A stretch of DNA of 64,000 bases from Acidobacteriota bacterium (GTDB taxonomy: Bacteria > Acidobacteriota > Blastocatellia > Pyrinomonadales > Pyrinomonadaceae): positions 446,248 through 510,247 of the forward strand of contig QHXR01000001.1 of NCBI GenBank assembly GCA_003223025.1. Direction: 5' to 3'. Shown here one piece after another: positions 9,175 through 16,419 of the stretch. The notes beneath the pieces were generated by a model, which made no database searches, was not told where the DNA came from, and worked only from the letters and a program-made list of their open reading frames with translations. Each line of letters starts with the position of its first letter. Within the stretch, counting starts at the first letter, position 1. A program made the position numbers and the translations under genes.

Positions 9175-10197
9175 ATGATGACGCCAAACACACCCGTCCG
9201 TGTATCGATCCTCGAACGCCTGGTGCCTTCGATCGCATTTATCATCGCCGCGATGAGCGGTGCTGTGGGCGGCGGAATGCTGATCAGGTTTTTTAATCTT
9301 CTCAGAGAATCGGAAAACGCTGGGTACGCAGCGTTCTTTGGTGGCATCGTCCAGGTCGAATACGTTGTCATTGGAGTGCTAGTCGTCGCGGCCGTGCTAT
9401 GTGCGATCGGGATCCTTGTTTCGATCATCAGGTTGTTCACGACGAATACGAAGGCGTCGCCGCCCGGCTTATTGTTTCTGATGATGGGTCTGCTGAGCAT
9501 CGTGCCGCCGTTCGCACTCCACTACGTCATGCACATGATGAAAGGTGTCCTGATCTCACCGCATACACCGGAGGGCGGAATCTCGTCGGTTGCGAGCACC
9601 ATCATGGCCGTCGCATATTTCGCGATCGGCTCGGCCGTCGTCATCGCGCTCGTACTGCTCGCGTTCTCGTTCATTCCATTCTCGTCACGCCCCGGCAGAA
9701 AGTCGTCGCCTCTCGTCTGCCTCATGCTCGTTGAGTTCGTCTTAGCCGCTCTAATCGGAATCTATTTCTGGGAAGCCCGCACATCGGTCACGGAGAGAGA
9801 TAAGCCGCGATCCGAATACGACGCTGCGCCGTCGGACGAACCGTCTGATGACGACCTGGACAGCAACACGAACACATATCATTGGCCGCTCGACTCAAAC
9901 TCGAAGCCGACAGGCACCACGATCTCCGGCGGAGTGCTAAACGGCAAGGCGATCGAATTCCCGCAGCCCGCATATCCGCCCGCTGCCCGAGCCGTGCGTG
10001 CGACCGGGCAGGTGATGGTTCAAGTCACAGTCGATAAAACAGGCGCCGTCGTCTCCGCCAATGCTCTGACCGGCCATCCACTACTCCGATCCGCCGCGGT
10101 CGCCGCCGCACGCCAGGCGAAATTCAAACCGACGATATTCTCCGGCCAACCCGTAAACGTCTCCGGCGTACTGACCTACAACTTTCCGGGGCAGTAG
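9175..10197 (+). CDS. Polytopic membrane protein with C-terminal TonB domain
   Basis: The C-terminal 85 residues are a TonB-family energy-transducer domain: FPQPAYPPAARA, GQVMVQVTVDKTGAVVSAN, HPLLRSAAVAAARQAKFKPT. Such domains contact outer-membrane receptors or related partners across the periplasm. The N-terminal 200 residues contain about five predicted membrane helices (roughly 17-38, 62-88, 98-120, 140-168, 178-198), where classical TonB has one. A Ser/Asp/Pro-rich linker (residues 203-240) joins the two. No ExbB/ExbD genes are adjacent. The function is probably envelope-spanning coupling or scaffolding, but the cargo is unknown. The start ATGATG at 9175 is the only reasonable one before the first helix. 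Confidence 0.82.
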   Translation: MMTPNTPVRVSILERLVPSIAFIIAAMSGAVGGGMLIRFFNLLRESENAGYAAFFGGIVQVEYVVIGVLVVAAVLCAIGILVSIIRLFTTNTKASPPGLLFLMMGLLSIVPPFALHYVMHMMKGVLISPHTPEGGISSVASTIMAVAYFAIGSAVVIALVLLAFSFIPFSSRPGRKSSPLVCLMLVEFVLAALIGIYFWEARTSVTERDKPRSEYDAAPSDEPSDDDLDSNTNTYHWPLDSNSKPTGTTISGGVLNGKAIEFPQPAYPPAARAVRATGQVMVQVTVDKTGAVVSANALTGHPLLRSAAVAAARQAKFKPTIFSGQPVNVSGVLTYNFPGQ

Positions 10198-10310
10198 AAG
10201 GCAGAAGGTAGAAGGCAGGCCGAAGGCAGAAGGTAAGCGGCGGGCGGCGGATGCGACTGGACCGCAGGCAGCCTGCCTGCAACGTCGCGGCTTCCGCGGC
10301 GTAGCACCCC
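10196..10310. repeat. AGAAGGC heptamer array plus CAGGCAGCCTGCCTG palindrome
   Basis: Tandem 7-nt units (AGAAGGC, AGAAGGT) begin at the TonB stop codon. They are followed by GGACCGCAGGCAGCCTGCCT, a palindromic family that recurs near 24.2 and 25.9-26.0 kb. Confidence 0.75.
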
Positions 10311-10367
10311 CGTCGCGCAAGTTAGCTCACGCTTCTTGACCATATACATCTGTTGTTTCGCGCGAGT

Positions 10368-10829
10368 ATGATGCTGGCCCTAAAAATCCAAAACCGGTTC
10401 ATCTTCCATCGCTTCCTAACCGACGCTCTGGGTCACTTCATCGGCAGCTATTTTTCCGTGCTTCTTACCTACGGAATAGATCCCCATTCCGACAGACCAA
10501 GACCTTTTGATCACGGTTTCGCGCTGGCACTCGCAGGATCTTTTATCATCTGCGACTTCCTCATCGCGAGATTCCTCGGCAACCGAAAATGGTTCGGCCT
10601 CGCGGCTCTTGCAATAGCATCGATCGCCGGATCTTTGCTGTTCATGTTTTGCAGTGAACTCTACGCGGCTGCGACCGGTGAAGGCTGCTCCACCTGCGAA
10701 ACTACTTCGTTGGTCGTCGGGCTACTAGGCGTTCCATTGGTGTTCTTCCTTCCCCCCGCGTTGATCTTTCCGCTAATCATCCGCCTGATGGCGTACCCGA
10801 TCATCAGAGTGTTTCAGCCAACCGACTAG
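10368..10829 (+). CDS. Small integral membrane protein, about 153 aa
   Basis: No family recognised. About four hydrophobic segments are visible: FIGSYFSVLLTYG, FALALAGSFIICDFLIARFL, GLAALAIASIAGSLLFMF and VVGLLGVPLVFFLPPALIFP. A CSTC motif sits between helices 3 and 4 on what would be a loop. The start is uncertain: ATG 10368 and ATG 10371 are adjacent, and a TTG at 10353 is also in frame. No good Shine-Dalgarno is visible for any of them. The gene stands alone between a repeat and a secreted-protein gene. Confidence 0.6.
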   Translation: MMLALKIQNRFIFHRFLTDALGHFIGSYFSVLLTYGIDPHSDRPRPFDHGFALALAGSFIICDFLIARFLGNRKWFGLAALAIASIAGSLLFMFCSELYAAATGEGCSTCETTSLVVGLLGVPLVFFLPPALIFPLIIRLMAYPIIRVFQPTD

Positions 10830-10856
10830 CTGTCGGAGGGATGTTAAAATTCAAAA

Positions 10857-11375
10857 ATGATCAATCGGTACGTGACATCTTTTCTCGGATGCTTACTCCT
10901 GACATTCCTCTTCACAGCGTTCGCTACCGCACAGCGCACGATCCCGTTTCGCATTGCCTTCGACGATCCGGCCGCAAAGTTCTCGTCCTCCAAGTGGCCA
11001 GTGTTGGGAAGGTTCGAAGGCACCGTCGAGATCTCGAACGACGGGGAGAAGAATATATTGAAGGTCAAACTAACCGGCGGGGAACTAATAGCGGGTAAAG
11101 ATCCCAGGATCGTCTTAGCCATCACGCCGTTTCTCGCTAAGCCCTGGGGCGAGAAAAATTTCAAGAGAGCAGAGATGGCGGAGCAAACGGCTCTCCTCCA
11201 CACAACACTGGACGTCGGCGTCCCGCTCAAACTCGAGCCTTTCGAGTCCGTGATCGAACTGAGTAAAGGAAAGGATCTTTCGAAGTACTGGCTAGCTTTT
11301 CAAGTTCGTCTCGAATGTCCCTACGCCGGCTGCTACGTATACGCGCACAGCCCGGGCGATATCTTCGCGAAGTAA
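10857..11375 (+). CDS. Secreted protein of unknown function, 172 aa
   Basis: This has a typical signal peptide (LGCLLLTFLFTAFATAQ, cleavage after ATA-Q). The mature part has beta-rich blocks (RFEGTVEISNDGEKNILKVK, RIVLAITPFLAKPWGEKNF) and two C-terminal cysteines (CPYAGC) that may pair after export. No family recognised. It starts 27 bp after the preceding membrane-protein gene. A GGAGGG lies about 17 nt before the ATG, rather far for ordinary use. Confidence 0.68.
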   Translation: MINRYVTSFLGCLLLTFLFTAFATAQRTIPFRIAFDDPAAKFSSSKWPVLGRFEGTVEISNDGEKNILKVKLTGGELIAGKDPRIVLAITPFLAKPWGEKNFKRAEMAEQTALLHTTLDVGVPLKLEPFESVIELSKGKDLSKYWLAFQVRLECPYAGCYVYAHSPGDIFAK

Positions 11376-11480
11376 AGGCTGAGCCAGAGGAACGAAACTC
11401 CTCTACATCGGTGCGACGCGCACAACACTTCCGAAAACTCCGCAGCCGAAAAGATCTGCTAAAAGGAACTCGTATCGATT

Positions 11481-11735
11481 TCATCTCATGTCCATCGGCA
11501 CCTGCCTCAAAAAGTTGCTTGCGAGTTGGAGAATCGAACCGAAAATGATGATCGCCACGCTTAGTTTCACCATCTTGTTCTTTCGATCTGTCCTTTCCTC
11601 TACGTCGAGCCAATCAGTGCTGGAGTCTCCGCCATCCACCGTGTGGAAGTTAAACGGGGAGAAGTGATACAACATTAAAGCGCCAACAATATTCAGCAGA
11701 ATTCCGATCGAGTTTATAGCGATTTTCCAATACAT
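11481..11735 (-). CDS. Small two-helix membrane protein, 84 aa
   Basis: Two hydrophobic helices (INSIGILLNIVGALMLYHF and VKLSVAIIIFGSILQLASNF) flank a polar acidic loop of about 30 residues. No family recognised. A very good promoter (TTGATT, 17 bp, TAGAAT) ends only about 12 nt before the ATG, which supports a real gene. It implies a transcript with almost no leader and no ribosome-binding site. The gene is divergent from the methyltransferase gene, with the two -35 boxes 38 bp apart. Confidence 0.65.
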   Translation of the reverse strand: MYWKIAINSIGILLNIVGALMLYHFSPFNFHTVDGGDSSTDWLDVEERTDRKNKMVKLSVAIIIFGSILQLASNFLRQVPMDMR

Positions 11736-11746
11736 ACGGCGTTGCG

Positions 11747-11775
11747 ATTCTAGTTAATTAAGTATGGAGAATCAA
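11747..11775 (-). promoter_or_regulatory. Sigma-70-type promoter of the 84-aa membrane protein gene
   Basis: Read on the minus strand, TTGATT (11775-11770), 17 bp, TAGAAT (11752-11747). The predicted +1 is about 5 nt before the ATG. Confidence 0.6.
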
Positions 11776-11813
11776 AGGACGAGCGTGACTCCTATAAGAA
11801 TGCTCCGAAGGTC

Positions 11814-11842
11814 TTGACCACATTTCTAGTCGGCGCTATAAA
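11814..11842 (+). promoter_or_regulatory. Sigma-70-type promoter of the methyltransferase operon
   Basis: TTGACC (11814-11819), 17 bp, TATAAA (11837-11842). The TTG of the -35 box is also a possible in-frame start codon, but the promoter places transcription start near 11849, downstream of it. This favours ATG 11871. Confidence 0.65.
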
Positions 11843-11870
11843 TCATTCAATCCCGTGCCTCAATAAACTT

Positions 11871-13667
11871 ATGAAAAACCAACTCCCACTTTTTCCGCGC
11901 GCGGGCGCGGACTCCGAAGTCGAATCTGAAATTCCAAAGAGGCGTGCTAGAATTCGTATAACCAACGCGCCTATGGCTCCGCCGCTGACTAATCCTACAA
12001 AGAACAATGGGCATCTTCTTTCTAAGGAGACCGGCTCTTACTACACCAGTGACAAGGTGGCTAAGTTTCTTGTTAGCTGGGCCATTCGATCGAGTCAGGA
12101 CACAGTGCTCGATCCTTCCTTTGGCGGTGGAGTTTTTCTCCGAGCCGCAAGCGAGAGACTAAAAACTCTTAAGGGTAATCCCGATCGTCAGGTGTTCGGC
12201 ATCGAACTCGATACTGAAGTTCACGTACGAACTAGTTCGGAACTCAAGCGAGACTTGAGAATTCCGATTGAGAACTTATTAGCGAAAGATTTTTTTGATG
12301 TTGAACCTTTACCGGTTCGGCAAGTGAATGCGGTCATCGGCAATCCTCCCTTTATCCGTTACCAACGCTTTACGGACGAAGTTCGAAAACAAGCCTTGGC
12401 TCGCGCGGCTGACGAAGGCGTTAAGCTCACTAAACTGTCGAGCTCTTGGGCTCCGTTCGTCGTTCATTCGATCTCGATGATCAAAGAGGGCGGGAGGTTA
12501 GCGATGGTCCTCCCGGGCGAGCTTGGCTATGCGAAATATGCCCTTCCGGTCCTCGACTATCTGACACGGTCGTTCGGCAAGATCATACTCTTAACATTCA
12601 AGAAGAAACTATTTCCCGGTCTTAGCGAAGATACGCTCTTGCTCTTAGCGCAAGACAAGGGAAAGAACACATCACGTGTTCTTCATCGCGACCTTGAGGG
12701 TGATGGGTCGTTAAAGGATGTGAAAGTCAGCAAGAACTACTCGCTTGGTGGTGTCCGAGGGGTTCCAACATCACCGATTCTTACTAAGCGTCAGCGACTG
12801 ATTGAATATCTTCTCCCGAAAAAGACTCGCGAACTCTACAATGAAGTAAAAGAAGCAGAGCATGTGTATCGACTCGGTGACTTGGCCGATGTCGGAATCG
12901 GATATGTTACGGGCGCAAATGATTTCTTTCATCTCTCGCCTGACCAAATAAAGTATTTCAAAATACCGAAGCGTTTTTTGAAGAACGCGGTTAAGAGAAG
13001 CAGAGCATTTCGCGGATTGGAGTTTACTCAGTCCGATTGGGATTCGGCACTCGTCCGTGGAGAGAGCGGATATCTTTTAAGCATAAATCCCCAAGCGGAA
13101 CTCTCGACGGAATTATCAGAATATCTTCGCATGGGGGAAGAGAAGGGAGTGTCGAACGCGTACAAGTGTCGTGTTCGTAAGCCGTGGTACTCGGTGCCGC
13201 ATGTTTTTGAGCCGGATGGATTTCTTAGCTACATGAGTACAGGATTTCCTAACTTGGTAACTAACGGAGCTGGAGCAGTTGCTCCTAACACTTTGCATGT
13301 CCTTCGATTGCGCGAACCGGCAAGAATCTCGTCGTCGGATATTGCTACGTCTTGGCCGACTTCGCTGACTCGACTGAGCGTGGAGATTGAGGGGCATTCG
13401 CTAGGTGGTGGAATGCTAAAACTCGAACCCACTGAAGCGGAGAACTGCCTAGTCGCATTTACCGGAGATCGGCGAGGAGACTTGCAGGAGCTTGCTTTGG
13501 AGATGGACCGACTATTGCGGTTGGGCAATGATCGAAAGGCAACAGAGCGTGCCGACAAGATGCTTCTGCGGAAGTCGTTGAACTTGAGTGTGTCTGATTG
13601 CAGGTTATTAATGGATGGAGCGGAGTTGCTCAGAAACCGACGCGCAAAACGGAGCGAAAGAGGATGA
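11871..13667 (+). CDS. N6-adenine DNA methyltransferase (TaqI/Eco57I-like)
   Basis: Transfers a methyl group from S-adenosylmethionine to adenine N6 in a specific DNA site. In the 598-aa product, the cofactor motif I DPSFGGGVFLRAAS lies at about 81-94 and the catalytic motif IV NPPF at 158-161, the usual spacing for gamma-class N6 enzymes. The C-terminal half (from about residue 330) would be the target-recognition region. ATG 11871 is chosen over the upstream TTG 11814 because a promoter overlaps that segment. The stop overlaps the next gene's start as ATGA, so the two are translationally coupled. This is a restriction-modification pair in a defence island. The recognition sequence cannot be predicted. 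Confidence 0.9.
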   Translation: MKNQLPLFPRAGADSEVESEIPKRRARIRITNAPMAPPLTNPTKNNGHLLSKETGSYYTSDKVAKFLVSWAIRSSQDTVLDPSFGGGVFLRAASERLKTLKGNPDRQVFGIELDTEVHVRTSSELKRDLRIPIENLLAKDFFDVEPLPVRQVNAVIGNPPFIRYQRFTDEVRKQALARAADEGVKLTKLSSSWAPFVVHSISMIKEGGRLAMVLPGELGYAKYALPVLDYLTRSFGKIILLTFKKKLFPGLSEDTLLLLAQDKGKNTSRVLHRDLEGDGSLKDVKVSKNYSLGGVRGVPTSPILTKRQRLIEYLLPKKTRELYNEVKEAEHVYRLGDLADVGIGYVTGANDFFHLSPDQIKYFKIPKRFLKNAVKRSRAFRGLEFTQSDWDSALVRGESGYLLSINPQAELSTELSEYLRMGEEKGVSNAYKCRVRKPWYSVPHVFEPDGFLSYMSTGFPNLVTNGAGAVAPNTLHVLRLREPARISSSDIATSWPTSLTRLSVEIEGHSLGGGMLKLEPTEAENCLVAFTGDRRGDLQELALEMDRLLRLGNDRKATERADKMLLRKSLNLSVSDCRLLMDGAELLRNRRAKRSERG

Positions 13668-14359
13668 CACTTGTTGAAGCGGTAGTCGCAACGGGACCGA
13701 TTCCCCCTGATTCGGCTAATCAGGCTGAGAAGAAACGCTATTCAGAAGTGCTGTCGTCACACCTTGCGAAGGCCGTCGCAAGCGGACTACGCGATATTGG
13801 TTTCCCGAATGTAAAGCCGGACGTCGACGGCGTTGGCGAAAAAACATTTCAAGGCGGATTAGGGCCGAAGCGTGTGGATGTAAGTTACTCTGACGATCAG
13901 AACGGGCTTTTGCTAGCCGTCTCTATCAAGACCATCAATTTTCCCCCGTTTGGAAAGAATCTAAAAAATCGGTTTGGAGATTTGTTGACCGAGTCGATCA
14001 CGCTTCACCTAAGATTTCCGTATTCAGTCGTGTGCATGTTGTTCGCCTTTCCTGTCCGGTCGAATGAAGACGTAACAAAAGGTCGGAAGGTATCAACGTT
14101 TCAGCGTGCGAGAAAACTTTTTGCGACAGTTACAGGCCGACTCGACTATACGCAACCCGGAGAAAAGTTCGAAGACGTCACTCTCATGTTATTCGAACCG
14201 CATCTCGGCGATGATTCAATACCGAAAATCGAACTGTTCGACGCCGCTACGAACAAATCGTTAACCGAATCCGAGTTCTTCCAAAAACTAAAAGAAATTT
14301 ACAACGTCCGAAATCCGCATGCGCTTATTGGCGAGGAAGATTTAGAGGATCTTGGTTAG
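13664..14359 (+). CDS. Putative restriction endonuclease, PD-(D/E)XK-like
   Basis: This 231-aa protein starts within the methyltransferase stop codon (ATGA overlap), behind the purine-rich stretch GAAAGAGG. A PD-(D/E)XK-type arrangement is visible: Glu28 in the first helix, Asp72 in the beta strand PKRVDVSY, and Lys89 in LLLAVSIKT, where Ser replaces the usual Glu before x-Lys. Position, coupling and motif together suggest the cognate restriction enzyme of the upstream methyltransferase. A motif this degenerate is not proof. Other possibilities are a control or auxiliary nuclease. The gene ends 60 bp from the convergent KTSC gene. Confidence 0.65.
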   Translation: MTLVEAVVATGPIPPDSANQAEKKRYSEVLSSHLAKAVASGLRDIGFPNVKPDVDGVGEKTFQGGLGPKRVDVSYSDDQNGLLLAVSIKTINFPPFGKNLKNRFGDLLTESITLHLRFPYSVVCMLFAFPVRSNEDVTKGRKVSTFQRARKLFATVTGRLDYTQPGEKFEDVTLMLFEPHLGDDSIPKIELFDAATNKSLTESEFFQKLKEIYNVRNPHALIGEEDLEDLG

Positions 14360-14419
14360 CCCTATCTGTTCTCCCGTACAAAAGTATTTCAGATTGATAT
14401 CCCAAGCGACGTGGGTCGC

Positions 14420-14641
14420 TTACTCCACTCTTTCGTAAGGATAAATATTTTTATAGTTCCTATGAAGATAAGAGCCCAAAGAAGGAGCATCGCGCAGATT
14501 TTCAAATTCATGAATTGGCACGCCTATGTAGGCATAGATCGTTCCATTAAGGAACTTCACCAACACTCGTTGATTCGAGTCGTCGTACCCGATGCTCTCG
14601 ATGTTCGATGACACGACCGGGATCATTTCTATATTACTCAT
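14420..14641 (-). CDS. KTSC-domain protein
   Basis: This 73-aa protein fits the KTSC domain: VVSSNIESIGYDDSNQRVLV, then FLNGTIYAYIGVPIHEFENL. KTSC proteins are tiny, found in phages and bacteria, and have no settled function. A nucleic-acid or RNA-related role has been suggested from domain fusions. Its ATG overlaps the HerA stop codon as ATGA, so its translation is coupled to the SIR2-HerA pair. It is the third gene of that operon. A 7-bp hairpin (AAGCGAC / GTCGCTT) overlaps its stop, but without a run of U. The family call is good. A role in defence is inferred from position only. Confidence 0.82.
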   Translation of the reverse strand: MSNIEMIPVVSSNIESIGYDDSNQRVLVKFLNGTIYAYIGVPIHEFENLRDAPSLGSYLHRNYKNIYPYERVE

Positions 14642-16419
14642 ATATTGGTGTTTTTATTTCTCCAGGACTTTAGCAGTTTCTCGTATTCAGCCTCGACTCC
14701 GTCAATCGGAGCGAGCCATCTCTCGGAAGCAATTGGATCTGCCCCTTTTGGTGCATTGACGATCTTATAGAACTTCACTCTCGAAGGTATTTTTACTGCT
14801 TCACCAGAAATTAACGCTTCTCCCGTTCGTAGGCTCGGTAGAAGATCAACCATTGTCTGCAACTCGTCTTGGACGGCCGACCTTACATGTCCGCGATCTT
14901 TGGAATTATTCATTCTGAGCGCAATGAGTGTGCCGGCTTGGCTAAGAACAGTTTCATCCAACTCTGAAGGCCTTTGCGTTACGAGTAGCAGACCAACGCC
15001 ATATTTTCGACCTTCTTTTGCAATCATCTGCACAGTTCTCGAGGAAATCGAGTGCTCGCCAGCTTTCAGATAACTGTGTGCTTCCTCTAGTACAATCAAC
15101 AATGGTTGATTCTTTCCTCCCACATTCGTCTGAGAGCCCCAGAACAGTCCTTCGTAAATGATCTTCAAAAGAGTTCCCGAAATTGAGGACATAATCTCGC
15201 TCGGAATGCCCGATAAATCAAGTATGGTAATTGGGTAAGAGCTACCGAGCCAGTTATAGAGCAAACTGTCAATATCCATCTCAATTCTTCCGTCTAAAGC
15301 CGGACTAAGTTTGCCGGGTGAAAACAGAAAGTTATAGCGGCTATCCTTTAACCTGTTTCGTACGCTATCTAAGAAGCTAAGGAGGCCTTTAGCTCGGGTA
15401 TTCAAAAACGGTGCCGCGTTTCCTATACCGGCTGGTGGATATTCGTTAGAAGTTAGAGTTTCAGGATTACCCTTTACCAAAACGTCCTCGGTAGAGGTTT
15501 TGTCTGCTTTGAATTTCATTCTTTCGAAGTCATCCAACTCAAACCATAGTCGATTGATGCTGAAAGGAATCGGGGAATCGGCCGTTATAGATTCCTTCGT
15601 GACGTCTAATTTGTTTGTGCCGGCACTGCTAATCTTCGCCTCAACCACCTTCTCTCTAATGTGCTCACGGTTGGCGTCGGTCAAGGTACCTGAAAAAGTC
15701 GTCATTAATTCGTCGAACGGTAAGGCCCAGAAAGGAATGATCAAACGATCAGATTCCTCGGTAGCGTTCACGCTGATCACTCGGGAGTATTTAGCCAGTG
15801 CGTCGTTATATTCACCATGCGGATCAATGACAAGGATTCGCGAACTCGGAAATTGCCTTTTGGCGATTGCCTCCAAAATTACTGCTACCGAGTTAGACTT
15901 GCCGCTTCCAGTGGATCCGACGATCGCACAATGTCTCGAAATCAGCTTGTCCAGGTCAACCTTTGCGTCTAAGCTCTCCGAAGCGCTTATGTTTCCCACT
16001 GTAAGAGAATTGGCTTCCTCGTAGCCTCCATAAATGATGTCCAAGTCGCCTATCGTTACCAGGTGCACTCGATCGCCGGCCGTTGGATACTGAGTAACAC
16101 CTCGTTCAAAATGGTTTCCAACCTGCTCTCCAGCGAGCACAATGCTAATCCATGTCGTGTTCCTAAATGTGTCATAATCGCGCAAATAGACTTCCTTTAG
16201 ATTTTCCGGAATTGCGCCTGATCCGATCTGGGTTACGATCCCGTAAAGATTTGCATAGCCGAGAGGAATTCTGACGAAGGATCCGATCTGACCGATTCGA
16301 TAAACCACGCCGTCGATTATTGGCATGTTCGACTTTATATGGTCGAGCAATTTGACCGAGATGTGGTTGCCGCTCACGCTGTCGATCTCTCCAATTTCAG
16401 TGATTTTACTTTTTAACAT
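14638..16419 (-). CDS. herA: HerA-family ATPase of a SIR2-HerA defence system
   Basis: This is a hexameric FtsK/HerA-type DNA-associated ATPase. Numbered from the chosen start, a HAS-barrel-like N-terminus covers about 5-90, Walker A GSTGSGKS is at 169-176, and Walker B with its catalytic glutamates is LLIVLEEAH at about 440-448. These are followed by a sensor region LLLVTQRPSELD and a C-terminal part with the arginine-rich segment. Start 16419 is chosen because it overlaps the SIR2 gene by only 14 nt and begins the conserved domain. A longer frame to 16461 adds 14 residues of unnatural sequence. In known SIR2-HerA systems the two proteins form one large complex, and HerA assembles with the SIR2 NADase during phage infection. 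The KTSC gene follows with an ATGA overlap. Confidence 0.9.
   Translation of the reverse strand: MLKSKITEIGEIDSVSGNHISVKLLDHIKSNMPIIDGVVYRIGQIGSFVRIPLGYANLYGIVTQIGSGAIPENLKEVYLRDYDTFRNTTWISIVLAGEQVGNHFERGVTQYPTAGDRVHLVTIGDLDIIYGGYEEANSLTVGNISASESLDAKVDLDKLISRHCAIVGSTGSGKSNSVAVILEAIAKRQFPSSRILVIDPHGEYNDALAKYSRVISVNATEESDRLIIPFWALPFDELMTTFSGTLTDANREHIREKVVEAKISSAGTNKLDVTKESITADSPIPFSINRLWFELDDFERMKFKADKTSTEDVLVKGNPETLTSNEYPPAGIGNAAPFLNTRAKGLLSFLDSVRNRLKDSRYNFLFSPGKLSPALDGRIEMDIDSLLYNWLGSSYPITILDLSGIPSEIMSSISGTLLKIIYEGLFWGSQTNVGGKNQPLLIVLEEAHSYLKAGEHSISSRTVQMIAKEGRKYGVGLLLVTQRPSELDETVLSQAGTLIALRMNNSKDRGHVRSAVQDELQTMVDLLPSLRTGEALISGEAVKIPSRVKFYKIVNAPKGADPIASERWLAPIDGVEAEYEKLLKSWRNKNTNI

Noticed and set aside
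10336-10372. TTGACC ... TATGAT promoter for the 153-aa membrane protein gene
   Set aside because: The spacing between the elements is about 25 bp, too long for sigma-70.
11814-11870. TTG start at 11814 for the methyltransferase, adding 19 residues
   Set aside because: The TTG is part of a good -35 box with TATAAA 17 bp downstream, so it would lie upstream of the transcript start.
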